Assembly (NCBI RefSeq): GCF_003391135.1
Contig: NZ_CP031455.1
Span: 124,001-188,000 of the forward strand
Length of the DNA: 64,000 bases
Direction: 5' to 3'
Origin: Streptoverticillium olivoreticuli subsp. olivoreticuli
Lineage (GTDB): Bacteria > Actinomycetota > Actinomycetes > Streptomycetales > Streptomycetaceae
Shown here: positions 7,803-16,559 of the stretch, piece after piece
Layout of the letters: each line of letters starts with the position of its first letter
How positions within the stretch are numbered: the stretch's first letter is position 1
The notes under the pieces: generated by a model
Seen by the model: the letters and a program-made list of their open reading frames with translations, nothing else
Told to the model about the DNA's origin: nothing
The model's database searches: none
Program-made: the position numbers and the translations under genes

Positions 7803-8394
7803 AGTTGTCCTTCCTTTCCGGTGTCACCGACCAGGCAACCAGCAGCCAAGTGCCGTGAGGCAGGGCCGTGCTGAGATCTCCGGCCGCATGACTCCTGAGG
7901 CCAGCAATGCGCGAAGTCCTTGTGCCCTTCGGCGGAGAAGAGGGAGTTTGTGCCTGCAGCACCTATAGCTGGTACCCGCGTGGGGCCGGCCCTCCAGGCG
8001 TTGCATGAACAACAGGTTTGTTTTCCCTGGTCATGTGCCGGGGCCATAGCGACGCATTCTGCCTGCAGGACCCCGGTCGGGTTTCCTCAAGACCATCTCA
8101 GGATGTAGTGGTACCCGGATCCTGATCCGGCATCCAGCAGCATGTCCCTGGCGGGGCCGGCGGCAGCAGGCCGCTAGTACGTGCTGTGATCGCGCCTGGG
8201 AGAACTCTGAGGTTCTCGGCATGCTGTCTTCCATTGACGCACGGTGAAGGCCGTGAGGATTCGTGTGCATCGCAGCCTCGCAAGGAGTCGCGGGGGTCTT
8301 CGCGCTTTCATCGTGCACCTCGCCCAGCAGACCGGCAACTGGAACGCGATCCATTACCCACGAACGGCCCACGACACGCGCTCCACTATGCAAG
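7803..8394. other. Divergent intergenic region, no gene recognised
   Basis: Separates the leftward membrane/WhiB/tRNA cluster from the rightward XRE-type gene. Overlapping ORFs on both strands lack ribosome sites and family motifs. It should contain the promoter for the leftward cluster, but I cannot point to one with confidence. Confidence 0.35.
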
Positions 8395-8438
8395 TGCCAC
8401 AAGGCCGGGCGGACTCCTATCCTGAAGAGAGCCCGCCC
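8394..8438 (+). promoter_or_regulatory. Candidate promoter and operator of the XRE-type gene
   Basis: GTGCCA (8394-8399) and TATCCT (8418-8423) are spaced 18 bases apart and resemble -35 and -10 boxes, about 45 bases before the XRE-type start codon. The -10 box is bracketed by GGGCGG (8407-8412) and CCGCCC (8433-8438), an inverted repeat that could be an autoregulatory site. Matches to consensus are partial. Confidence 0.3.
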
Positions 8439-8468
8439 ATACCGTGCACCGACACCAGGAGAACCGGC

Positions 8469-8999
8469 ATGACTGACGACCTCCAGAAAATCGTCGTGGC
8501 CCGCCTTGTCGAACTCGGTACCCCAAGACGTCCTCTCAGCTACCGGGCAGCGGCCGCGCGCGGCCAGGGCCACGTCAGCCATGGCACCATTGGCCGCATC
8601 GCCCGTGGCGAACACACCGGGACCCTTGAGGAGGAAACCCTCGATGGCCTCTCGCTCGCCCTCGATCTCCCCCGCACAAACCTCGAGAAAGCCGCTGGCG
8701 TCTACCGTGAGCGTCCCGCGGAGCCCTTTGTAATGCCCCCCCGTGCCAGCCGCCTGACACGGCGTGAACGCGAAGCAGTCCTGAACATCATTGACGCCCT
8801 GCTCGCCGCAGCAGAACATGCACGACCTGCACAGCCCGCTCTCGCATCACCCAGACGCCTTCTGCGCGCCGAGGAATACGACCTGGTAGCCCACACTCCG
8901 GACGGCAGCGGGCGGATCTCCCCAGCAGACATGGAGATTATCCGCCTGCACAAAGAAGAGCAGAAACGCAACACGAAGCGGACCCGCCGCCAAGGCTGA
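8469..8999 (+). CDS. XRE-type helix-turn-helix transcriptional regulator
   Basis: A 176-residue protein from ATG 8469, which has AGGAGA six bases upstream; the frame is open further upstream but without a better start. The N-terminal half reads RPLSYRAAAARGQGHVSHGTIGRIARGE followed by LDGLSLALDLPRTNLEKAAG, the lambda-repressor-like fold in which a short helix pair contacts DNA and a later helix packs the core. The C-terminal half (LTRREREAVLNIIDALLAAAEH) is helical, with a polar tail. It may be a repressor of the divergent cluster at 4.1-7.8 kb or of a mobile element. An ImmA/IrrE-type metallopeptidase, a frequent partner, lies 1.9 kb downstream. Confidence 0.75.
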   Translation: MTDDLQKIVVARLVELGTPRRPLSYRAAAARGQGHVSHGTIGRIARGEHTGTLEEETLDGLSLALDLPRTNLEKAAGVYRERPAEPFVMPPRASRLTRREREAVLNIIDALLAAAEHARPAQPALASPRRLLRAEEYDLVAHTPDGSGRISPADMEIIRLHKEEQKRNTKRTRRQG

Positions 9000-9452
9000 C
9001 TCAGAGTTCTGGTGCTCACGTGCATGCGGGCCACGGTGTTGCGGCGATACCCGGCTGTGCCATCGCGCCGCGACGAAGCTCCGGCTGGGGCAGGTGGGCG
9101 TCCAGGTTACGTTGCCGAACCGAAGCTTCGATGTGCCTCCGTCGCCTGATCAGGCCGCTGGCCCGTCAGCACCCGGGAGCTTCCAGAGCCCGTGGACTGG
9201 ATGGGGGCCCTGATGATCTACGCCGGCTGATGCAGCTGGCGTCATTGTCTGGTGCTGGCAGTACTGGCTGCAGCCTGTACGGTCCTGGCAGCCTCCTGTT
9301 TCCTGTGCCGCTGTCGGCCAGGATCCCATGAGTGCACCGCCCGGCAACTTACCCGCCCCGGGCCCCGATAAGGCCGGGTTTTCGAGCATGCGGCCGGGTG
9401 CCCAGCGCCCCGTCATCCGTCGTGCCCTGTTCGCCGTCCACCCCAGGCGGCC
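9000..9452. other. No gene recognised
   Basis: GC-rich sequence after the XRE-type gene. No ORF here has a ribosome site or family motif. Confidence 0.35.
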
Positions 9453-9755
9453 TTGCCGACCCGCCTCGGATGCCCCTTGCCCATGGCCCTCTGCCAGCGC
9501 CGGGCGCAGACGATTGCCCAGTTGTGCGCGCTGGACAAGGCCAACGGGATCACGTACTTCGCGGCCCTGCTGGCGCCGTCCGCCCCAGGGCGGGTGGTAC
9601 TGACGGCGGGGCTGCTCCCTGCCTCAGCCGAGCATGCCAGATTCCCGGCGGAGGACGTGCACGAGGGCCGTCTGCTGGTGGGCAGGGCCAACCAGCCCCG
9701 TCTGTTCCACGGCTGCGGATACTGCAGCGGAGAACGTGGCCGCACACCGCTATGA
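9453..9755 (+). pseudogene. Possible gene fragment of unknown family
   Basis: The frame reads CQRRAQTIAQLCALDKANGI, then LLAPSAPGRVVLTAGLLPAS and ends with HGCGYCSGERGRTPL. Codons are about 90 percent G/C-ending, which marks it as genuine coding sequence, but there is no good ribosome site and the start (TTG 9453 or ATG 9483) is unclear. It is probably the remaining part of a longer gene. No family recognised. Confidence 0.35.
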
Positions 9756-9889
9756 CCGGGCGAAATACCTCTCGGAAGCCGTGCAGGTCAGGAAGCCCCA
9801 TAGTGCACAGGGATTCCTTGATGTAGTTTACGCAAGAAGAATTCCCTGACTCCCACACCCCCATCCGGAGAAATCGATCCGATTTTGAC
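9756..9889. other. Junction to lower-GC DNA
   Basis: GC content drops noticeably around here and remains lower until about 11.4 kb, which suggests a recombination boundary. Confidence 0.3.
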
Positions 9890-10249
9890 TCATTTTCCGG
9901 GAACGCCAGAAATTCGGTCACGAATTTCTGGCGCATACTTTTTAGCAAGCCGACGAAGAGACGAGGACCCGAGGATACCGCCAGCATCATCATCAGAATA
10001 TCCCAGGGTTCCCTGGCGGCGAGAATACACTTCCCGCACCTTCGTGCCGAATTTGTCACCATCAGCAGAAAAATCAGCTCTCCGATCTCTTCTGAAAGGG
10101 CACTGCGCACGATACAGGTATCGTCCGGGCCATCCCGCGTCGGACAAGATCCACAGCTTTCCGCCTCCCCCACGATCCGGCCTGGTAGGAATTATAGTTT
10201 TAGCCGGGTCACCCAGGCGGGCGGAAAAATAGCGCCGTAACTTATTCAC
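9890..10249 (-). CDS. Possible small basic protein, unknown
   Basis: A 119-residue frame from GTG 10249 ending in GVPGK. The amino-acid make-up is plausible (aromatic, basic and acidic residues mixed) but codon third positions are only about half G/C and the ribosome site is weak. The fourth codon is TTA. It lies in the lower-GC island between the XRE-type and ImmA-type genes, so phage or plasmid origin is possible. I do not recognise it. Confidence 0.3.
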   Translation of the reverse strand: MNKLRRYFSARLGDPAKTIIPTRPDRGGGGKLWILSDAGWPGRYLYRAQCPFRRDRRADFSADGDKFGTKVREVYSRRQGTLGYSDDDAGGILGSSSLRRLAKKYAPEIRDRISGVPGK

Positions 10250-10878
10250 ATCGAGGGATGGGGCGATCTCCCGATCCGTTTATTCGTTGTGGCCGATTAC
10301 AGAATCGGCTCACCAGCCATGATTACGGAAGATAACTGTGGTGTAACGTACGGCCGCGTCATACCGGACTTCCGGGTGAGGACCGTCTCGGGCTCCTTGA
10401 TTTTCTATTTCAATGCCGTAAAATTGAATCTTTCCATCCGCCGCCTCGCCGCCTGGGAAGCGAGGCGCCCCGATTCAACAATGACCGTACCAAGCACACT
10501 GCCCCCACCTGCGCGGCCAGCCCACCATTACCTATGGCATAGGGATTCGCATCCTTCCCAAGGAATGCGTGGCATACGAGACCAGGAAGCCCGCTGCCAC
10601 CGTTATGGCAATAGTTAGCCACGCCAGAGCCGACACCTGCAGCGTGGTGGATTATCGCATCATTAACGGGCCCCGGGGGTCGTTAATATTTCAATTGCGC
10701 GCACACCAAGATCGAAATCCCCTAACATTACACCCCGCCACGAAGGACCTCAACGAAGGATCGGAGGCAGGGGGAGACTCCGACTTTCACCTTCCTTAAA
10801 ATACAGACGGACGGAATGACCATAGAATGATCGCACCGTACGTGCGGAACTGATTTTCAGCACTTGTAAGCCTGTCGA
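10250..10878. other. Lower-GC intergenic region
   Basis: About 630 bases without a convincing gene. Short ORFs on both strands lack ribosome sites. Confidence 0.35.
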
Positions 10879-11412
10879 GTGAATAACGAACACGGATCAG
10901 CGCGTGTCAATACCCGTCATCCCAGCCAGCCCCTTTTAATTATGCATGAGCAGGCAAGACTTCCCGTCCACCGCGAGAAGGCGTGCGATCACATGAGCGC
11001 ATACGATCCAGAATGGGAGCTACGTAATCTCGGAATCCCTATCCACTATATGCAACTCCGAGACATGCTTGCAGTCTGGGACGCCGAAAGCAACAAGGTC
11101 TACTGCGCAATGGGTCTTGGGCCAGTTCAGAAACGATGTGCTCTGGCACACGAAGTCGCACACATCATGCTCGGGCATCATCGTTGTGCACATGGGGGCG
11201 GCGCAGCAGCAGTTTCCACTCTGGCTCAGGAACGGGATGCAGAAATCTGGGCAGCCCGTAAGTTGGTCACAGTAGTAGAACTCGCGGTCGCACGTGACTC
11301 TGGATTGCCTAATCGCATCATCGCCCAGGAGCTCGGCGTTACAGAACGCATTTATCATGCCCGGCTCCTCGCAGACGAAGAGGACGAGCAACGCTGGCTT
11401 GCCCGAGCATAG
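10879..11412 (+). CDS. ImmA/IrrE-family metallo-endopeptidase
   Basis: The zinc-protease motif HEVAH occurs in CALAHEVAHIMLGHH, as in ImmA/IrrE-type gluzincins that cleave partner repressors, followed by ERDAEIWAARKLVT, which carries the expected downstream acidic residue, and a C-terminal helix-turn-helix-like NRIIAQELGVTERIYHARL. The longest frame is 177 residues from GTG 10879. Internal ATGs at 10942 and 10993 are possible starts, and the conserved domain begins near the latter. The long form contains a TTA codon at 10936-10938; the shorter forms do not. It may process the XRE-type protein at 8469-8999, although 1.9 kb of other DNA separates them. Confidence 0.8.
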   Translation: MNNEHGSARVNTRHPSQPLLIMHEQARLPVHREKACDHMSAYDPEWELRNLGIPIHYMQLRDMLAVWDAESNKVYCAMGLGPVQKRCALAHEVAHIMLGHHRCAHGGGAAAVSTLAQERDAEIWAARKLVTVVELAVARDSGLPNRIIAQELGVTERIYHARLLADEEDEQRWLARA

Positions 11413-11784
11413 AACGGGTCATGAACGGATCATACAAGAGGATCCCGCAGAGCGACTTCGACTGATCCACGCCATTCGCTTTGTGCCCCTGCCAAGGGCT
11501 TCGAGACAGCGCCCGAAATACGGTTGCGGAATAGGACATGGTGCACTCAACCGATCAGCGCAATACCCACGTGGTGAAGTACGTGCTGCATCGCGCGGTT
11601 GAAGCGTCCAGGCGTGTCGGACATACAGAACCGTGAGTTGTGGGTTTGCTGGAAAGCCAGAGAGTTGAACGGTGACCCTTTTCATCCTGCCCTGTAGGGG
11701 TGAAGCATGCAGGTCAGGTTGGGTGACATGGTGGAACCCCTCGCCGTTGGGGCAGTTATTGCACTCATCGCCCCCCGGACGATG
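11413..11784. other. No gene recognised
   Basis: Short ORFs only. Near 11735-11775 a stretch containing CGCCGTTGGGG and GCACTCATC resembles one near 18770-18805, suggesting shared debris of one repeat. Confidence 0.35.
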
Positions 11785-11893
11785 AGTGCCTCGTCAAGCG
11801 AGGCAGGCGGTTCGGGGTTCACAGAAGGCACAGTCACGGAGTGTCGCGAAGAGCACGCTGATGCGGTGCCGGATGAGACGGAGTGAACCTCCT
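11785..11893 (-). pseudogene. 3' tip of an IS110-family transposase
   Basis: The stretch with CGTCAAGCGAGGC and GCACGCTGATGCGGTGCCGG matches, with scattered changes, the 3' end of the IS110-family element at 62453-63658. Only about 100 bases remain. Confidence 0.7.
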
Positions 11894-12540
11894 TCATCCT
11901 GAATAGTCACTGGTCAGCGTGTGGACGGTTTGGACGGTGTGGCTGATGCGGTTGGCCGAGTATCTGGTCCTGCGGAGGATGCGCCATGTCTTGAGTCGGG
12001 CGGAGGCATGTTCGCCCGGTGCCCGGAGGCGGGCATGGGCACGGTTGAACCGTTGGTAGTGGTCGGGGAGTTCGCGGTGTCCGTAGCAGGGGGTGCGGAT
12101 GGTGGCGTCGGCGCTTGGGTAGGCGCGGCCGGCCAGGACGGGGATGTGGCGCGTGAGGCAGGCCTGGGCGATGCGGTGGGCCCGGGCCGCGGTCAGGTCG
12201 TGGGTGCGGCCGGGCAGCGCTCGGGAGAACCACAGGGGTGTTCCGTCCGGGCGGGTAATGACCTGCGCGTTCATCCCGTGCTTCGTGTGTTTCTGGCTGT
12301 AGTACAGCTTGTCCGCGGCGATGCGGTCGGGGGGTCAGGGTGCCGTCAACGATGACAGAGTCGCCCTCACCCAGCCCGGCCAGGGCTTCGCGGAGACCAG
12401 GTGCCCATGCGGTGAGAACCTCGAGCGTCTCGTCGACGTACCGCCAGGCCGTAACCTCCCGACACCCCGAAACCAGCCCCACCCTGGCGGGTCGCGGATG
12501 CTGCGTATCCTTCACGTCACGCTCTCTTTGAATCAGCCCT
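11894..12540 (-). pseudogene. IS5-family transposase remnant, frameshifted
   Basis: The C-terminal part (11894-12274) reads MNAQVITRPDGTPLWFSRAL, GRTHDLTAARAH, TPCYGHRELPDHYQRFNRAH and a basic end, as in IS5-type DDE transposases. The upstream half reads ALAGLGEGDSVIVDGTL in a different frame; the frame changes within a run of G near 12330. The 5' end is missing. A more degraded relative lies at 17700-18170. Confidence 0.8.
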
Positions 12541-12591
12541 GCGTACCCGGGACCGTGATCAGCAGTGCGTGCCGACGTTTCGAGAGTCCTT

Positions 12592-13485
12592 TCAGGGACG
12601 CTCGAAGGGGTACGAGGGCTCCACCGCGTTCCCCTCGTTGCCCCAGTATTCTTCTTTCTTTCGCCAGTCTTTCGGCGTGCTGTATCTCGAGGAGCCAGGA
12701 GCTTTCTTGGCCTTATAGCCGATGAGGCCGTCATAGCGAGAACCGAGATCAGCGAATGGGTCATACTCCCCTTCCGGATTCTCCATGATATTCCGCAGTA
12801 CGGGGAATCCGAGATGCCAGGTCTTGATGCTCAGCCGGACCAGACGCTCCTCGGGAAGATCCAGTTGCCCGTCGTCTTTGACGTTCACCGGGAAGGGCTG
12901 TTCATCGAGATCGAGAATGAGCTGTGTGCGCCATGCGCTGACGAGACTTCCGGATGGGATCTTGAATGGTGCGACCCATTCGCATTGGCTGGCGGCAAAG
13001 GCATGTTCTTTGGCCGTGCAGTACAGCTTGCGGCGGCCCTCCAGAAGGTTTTCCTCAACGCTGATGAAGTAGCGGCTGGGAACCAGGCGGTACAGCCACA
13101 TTTCCTGGGAGTAGACCTTGGCCTGTTCCGTTTTCCAGCCGTGTGTTTCGTTGCGCTGCATGATCTTGAGCATTTCCAGCGCACCGACGATTGAGCTGCT
13201 GGTGCTGATGAATCCGGTACGTCCTCGGTGAGTGCCTCGGACGTGTCCAGCCAGGTCATAGGTTGTGCCTGTCGTGGCGGTTCCGGTCTCCGGATCAGTC
13301 CATGTGGTCGTGAACCCTTCGGGGAAGATGATGTCAGGATCACGTCGGTCGAATCGGTACAGCATCGGCGGCAGGGGGCGTGTGCGTAAGTATGGGAATA
13401 CTCGGGCGCGGACGAGGCCCTGCTTGTCACGGGTGGCGTCGCCCTGGTTCGGCTTGTCCGCGGTGGCGAGAGGCATGCTGGTCAC
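12592..13485 (-). CDS. ADP-ribosyltransferase toxin-like protein
   Basis: A 297-residue protein with the three marks of the Arg-Ser-Glu class of mono-ADP-ribosyltransferases: MLYRFDRRDPDIIFPEGF (NAD-binding Arg at residue 44), FISTSSS (STS motif at 94-96), and SQCEWVAPFKIP, where Q167 and E169 form a QxE motif like that of pertussis-toxin S1 and pierisin/Scabin-type enzymes rather than the ExE of Arg-specific toxins. The target cannot be told from sequence. There is no signal peptide, so it either acts inside the cell, is delivered by a partner, or uses another route. Its start overlaps the stop of the truncated upstream gene as ATGA. TTA codon at 13387-13389. No immunity gene is obvious. Confidence 0.82.
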   Translation of the reverse strand: MTSMPLATADKPNQGDATRDKQGLVRARVFPYLRTRPLPPMLYRFDRRDPDIIFPEGFTTTWTDPETGTATTGTTYDLAGHVRGTHRGRTGFISTSSSIVGALEMLKIMQRNETHGWKTEQAKVYSQEMWLYRLVPSRYFISVEENLLEGRRKLYCTAKEHAFAASQCEWVAPFKIPSGSLVSAWRTQLILDLDEQPFPVNVKDDGQLDLPEERLVRLSIKTWHLGFPVLRNIMENPEGEYDPFADLGSRYDGLIGYKAKKAPGSSRYSTPKDWRKKEEYWGNEGNAVEPSYPFERP

Positions 13486-14025
13486 GGGGTACTCCTCATG
13501 CTGACGGCTGCCGCTGCAGGGACGGACGGCTGGGGCAATAATGCGAAGGCGACCTTGTTATGCGGGGTTCTGGCCGCAAGCAGCAGGTGGGAGGTACTGC
13601 TGGTGTAGGACAGGTCCAGCTCCGTGAAAGTGGGCACCAGGGCACGGGGCATGTTGACGAGGTCGATCCCGAACATGCCTGCCACGGCGTCGAGACCAAG
13701 GCCGGGGGTATCGGTCCAGCGTGCGGTCAGCTGGGTGCCGAGATCGCTGCGGGACAGGTCGGTCACCAGTCGCATGACACCGCCGTCAGTCTCCTCGTCC
13801 GGGGGCAGGACAAGTGTCATGTCGGCCGTGAAGCCACCGGAAGCGCCTGCCTCACCATGGGCGGCGGCCAAATGCGCACGGAGTTCGACCGCGGCGGGCA
13901 GCGTGCCAAGCAGTGTCTCCGCACCCAGGATCAGCTGACAGCTGATCGGCTGAGTGGCTGCGTCAAGGGCGAGAGTGTGCAGTCTGAGGTCGGTGAAGCA
14001 CGCAGGGATGGCAAACCCTCGTTGC
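13482..14025 (-). pseudogene. Beta-rich protein truncated by IS1380 insertion
   Basis: About 180 codons remain of a longer gene whose 5' part is cut off at the IS1380 end at 14026. The readable part (TADMTLVLPPDEETDGGVMR, GTQLTARWTDTPGLGL, TELDLSYTSSTSHLLLAART) alternates short hydrophobic strands and turns, recalling large repeat-rich secreted or capsid-like proteins; I cannot name the family. Its stop overlaps the ADP-ribosyltransferase start, so it was probably the carrier, structural or delivery partner of that enzyme. TTA codon at 13539-13541. Confidence 0.6.
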
Positions 14026-15719
14026 CTAAGCCCTGATCCACCGACGTGGTTTGGGGAGTGATCTTGTGACCGGTTTCGAGCCGGTTTGAGGTCGGTGGTT
14101 GGGCATGGGCAGGTTGTAGTCGCTGGTCTGCCCAGCTTTTCCACGGGTTCGGTTCCGGTTGGGCCCTGGCGGTGGGCGGGTCGGGTAGGGGCTGGTCGTG
14201 TCAGCCGGGTGGGCCGTGGACGGTGTCGAAGAGGTGTGTCCAGGCATGCTGCCAGGGCCAGTTGTGCGGCAGGTGCAGGGTGATGCGTCGTGCGGAGCGG
14301 GCGATCCGGGCCGGAACCTGGACCAGGTGGGTGCGGAGAGTGGCGGTGGTGGCCTTGGCGTGGAAGGCGGAGGCCAGTGCGCCGGCCGCCCGCAGCAGGT
14401 TGCAGGTCATCGCCCACAGGGTCAGCCAGGCGGAGTTGGCATGGAAGTGTCCCGAGGGCAGGTGGGCCAGGGCGGAGGCTTTGCTGTCGGCGATGACCTG
14501 TTCGACGACGGCGTGGTGGCGGTGTTCTTGCTCGGCCTGGAGGGTCCGGGCGGGATTGTCGGTGAAGAACGGGTGGTAGCGCCAGACGGGGAACAACTCG
14601 CCCTGCTCGCCCACGGTGGCGGGTTTGGCGAGGTCACGGACCCGGCGCACGATCAGCCGGGCCGTGACCCGCGAGGCTTTCCTGCGGCTGACGAAGGCGG
14701 CGTAGACGGGTATCTCGGCGACTTCGGCGTCCGGGATGAGGTCGCCGGTCTCCGGGTCGGGCACTGCGGTCGGGTAGGTGATCTGCTGCCAGGCGGTGTC
14801 GGGGATGCTGTGGATGGCCCGTTTGATGGAGGGGTTCATGCCGGTGGTGACCGAGAAGTGGGCGCCGGCCCGGCGGCAGGCGGCGATGACACCGGCGTTG
14901 TAGAACTGCGAGTCCGCGCGCAGGATGCGCATGCCGGTGCAGCCGGCCTCGACGGCGGTGGCCAGGGCCTCGCTGACGAGTTTCGGGGCGCCGCGGGAGT
15001 CGGCGGCTTTGCCGCGGCGCATCCGCACGGTGGCGATCACCGGCCGGGAGGCGGGGGTGCAGATCGTGGCGAGCAGGGGGTGCAGGGTGCGGATGCCTTT
15101 GAACCGGCCGTACTCGGCACCCTGCTTGGCCCGGCCGTAGACGCGTTTGTGGGTGGAATCGACATCGATGAATGCCTTCTCGTCGGAGCCGGGCAGCAGC
15201 GGGGTGTGCGCGGCCAGTTCCGCGAGGAACCTGCGGTGGACAGCGTGGAGTTGGAGGGCATGGCCATGGGTGAAGGAGCGGAGGAAGGTGCCCAGGGTGG
15301 ACGGGGCACGGATCCCTCGGAACACGGTCGGCATCGCGCCGTGGCGCAGCGCGCCCAGGTCGTCGATGCTGTCGGCCCCTGCGGCCATGCCGGCCACGAT
15401 GCTGGTGACCTTGGCGTCCGCCGCCGCACCCGCGCCGTTCTTCGCCCCGGTCAGCCTCACCTTCTCCGTCACCAGCCGGGGCAGACCGCACCGCCCGGCC
15501 AGTCGCATCACCGGGACCAGCCCGGCATGCGCGATCAGATTCGGGTCATCGAACACGGCGGAGACCGCCGCTGGCGTGTGGGAAACTTGCATCTCGGAAG
15601 TGCCTTGCTGATTATGCGTGCTGGAAGCCTGAAGAACTCCCATCATTGCAGGTCACAAGGCACTTTCTTGTTTTCCAAGACGTTATCCACAAGGCGTCCG
15701 GCGGTGGATCAAGGCTTAG
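14026..15719 (-). mobile_element. IS1380-family insertion sequence
   Basis: Bounded by inverted repeats beginning CTAAGCCCTGATCCACCG (left) and, on the other strand, CTAAGCCTTGATCCACCG (right), enclosing one transposase gene. The flanking bases (ttgc left, tggc right) do not form a target duplication, suggesting a deletion or recombination at one end. It interrupts the gene region between the small membrane proteins and the ADP-ribosyltransferase. Confidence 0.85.
14201..15589 (-). CDS. IS1380-family transposase
   Basis: A 462-residue DDE transposase. I chose ATG 15589, giving the family-typical N terminus MQVSHTPAAVSAVFDDPNL; a longer form from 15646 is possible. Recognisable blocks include DSIDDLGALRHGAMPTVFRG, EKAFIDVDSTHKRVYGRAKQ, ILRADSQFYNAGVIAACRRA, HHAVVEQVIADSKASALAHL and NLLRAAGALAS, with the acidic residues of the DDE triad in the second, third and fourth. 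The frame is unbroken, so it may be active. The antisense strand carries a spurious 516-codon ORF. Confidence 0.9.
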   Translation of the reverse strand, partial: QVSHTPAAVSAVFDDPNLIAHAGLVPVMRLAGRCGLPRLVTEKVRLTGAKNGAGAAADAKVTSIVAGMAAGADSIDDLGALRHGAMPTVFRGIRAPSTLGTFLRSFTHGHALQLHAVHRRFLAELAAHTPLLPGSDEKAFIDVDSTHKRVYGRAKQGAEYGRFKGIRTLHPLLATICTPASRPVIATVRMRRGKAADSRGAPKLVSEALATAVEAGCTGMRILRADSQFYNAGVIAACRRAGAHFSVTTGMNPSIKRAIHSIPDTAWQQITYPTAVPDPETGDLIPDAEVAEIPVYAAFVSRRKASRVTARLIVRRVRDLAKPATVGEQGELFPVWRYHPFFTDNPARTLQAEQEHRHHAVVEQVIADSKASALAHLPSGHFHANSAWLTLWAMTCNLLRAAGALASAFHAKATTATLRTHLVQVPARIARSARRITLHLPHNWPWQHAWTHLFDTVHGPPG

Positions 15720-15889
15720 TGGCCGCAGGACGAGGGCTTCTCTCCTGACTCCGGCGGCCCGCCTTCCGAGGAGGAACGCACTGCGCCCAGAACGGGATCT
15801 TCTGGAAGGTATTTATTGACCAAGCGGAGCAGCAAGACAGTCAATACGCCAATAAGAGGGGAAGCGATTTCTAAGTAGACATTACTCAT
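15716..15889 (-). CDS. Small membrane protein, 3' end formed by IS1380
   Basis: A 57-residue protein from ATG 15889, with AAAGG eight bases upstream. Residues 7-27 are hydrophobic (EIASPLIGVLTVLLLRLVNKY begins the helix), followed by a polar tail PEDPVLGAVRSSSEGG. The final TAA lies inside the IS1380 inverted repeat, so the native C terminus has been lost and the IS supplies the stop. Its start overlaps the upstream stop in an ATGA arrangement. The sixth codon, at 15872-15874, is TTA. Function unknown. Confidence 0.55.
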   Translation of the reverse strand: MSNVYLEIASPLIGVLTVLLLRLVNKYLPEDPVLGAVRSSSEGGPPESGEKPSSCGH

Positions 15890-16257
15890 GATTGACCTTT
15901 CCGGAATGCCAGCCAACAGGCCCCGGCAGCCAAGGACGTTCCGATGTAAAGAAACAGGTTTGCCACTCTCTGCTCAGGCGAGTACTCGACCTGAAATTCA
16001 ACCGCTGCAGCCGATGCCATGAAATATCCGGCAGCTAATAGTAGCCCAACGAGAGCGCGGGATGTCAGTAGTGCCGCTAGGCACAGTATGCCGATCACAC
16101 CACCGAACGCTGCATAGACAGTGGGAAGCCAGGGCCCCGAGTTAGGGTCCAGAGTTCCTTGTTCGAAAGATTCTATCGCCTCATAAGCGGTATTGCCCAG
16201 GCAGCTGATTCCGAATCCAAGAGACGCAAGCCTCACCAGACCGACGCGGTCGCTCAT
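15886..16257 (-). CDS. Four-helix membrane protein of unknown function
   Basis: A 123-residue protein from ATG 16257, preceded by AGGAAGAAG. Four hydrophobic segments are visible: LVRLASLGFGISCLG, TVYAAFGGVIGILCLAALLT, LVGLLLAAGYFMASAAA and LFLYIGTSLAAGACWLAF. It is coupled to the 57-residue protein by an ATGA overlap. A TTA codon occurs at 16036-16038 in the third helix. The size and setting are compatible with an immunity or anchoring protein for the nearby toxin-like gene, but nothing in the sequence proves it. Confidence 0.65.
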   Translation of the reverse strand: MSDRVGLVRLASLGFGISCLGNTAYEAIESFEQGTLDPNSGPWLPTVYAAFGGVIGILCLAALLTSRALVGLLLAAGYFMASAAAVEFQVEYSPEQRVANLFLYIGTSLAAGACWLAFRKGQS

Positions 16258-16559
16258 TCTTCTTCCTGCTTTCCAATCAAGATCGACATGCTCGTGGGCA
16301 GATCCGCCTCCAGCCCTGGCTCGGGAGAACAGACCTTTCGACGGTGATTTCACGTGCTCACTGCCCACAGGTCCGGTACATCGTTGTTCGCCGGCAAGCG
16401 AGCAGTCCCTCCCTCACTCCTCAGTCAACTTCCAGGCTTACCTGTTTCCATATAAATGGCATGCCCAAAATTTCATATGCCCCTCTTCCCTGCACTCTCG
16501 GATCCGAACAAATCATCCTGCTGCAGGGCGTCACAGATGAAAGATCAACAAGCTGCCGT
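16258..16559. other. Intergenic
   Basis: About 300 bases between membrane-protein genes, no ORF with a ribosome site. It should hold the promoter of the 15.7-16.3 kb pair. Confidence 0.35.

Noticed and set aside
14021..15724. Target duplication around the IS1380 element
   Set aside because: Flanking bases do not match (ttgc against tggc), so I do not claim one.
14198..15748. 516-codon plus-strand open frame
   Set aside because: Exact antisense of the IS1380 transposase.
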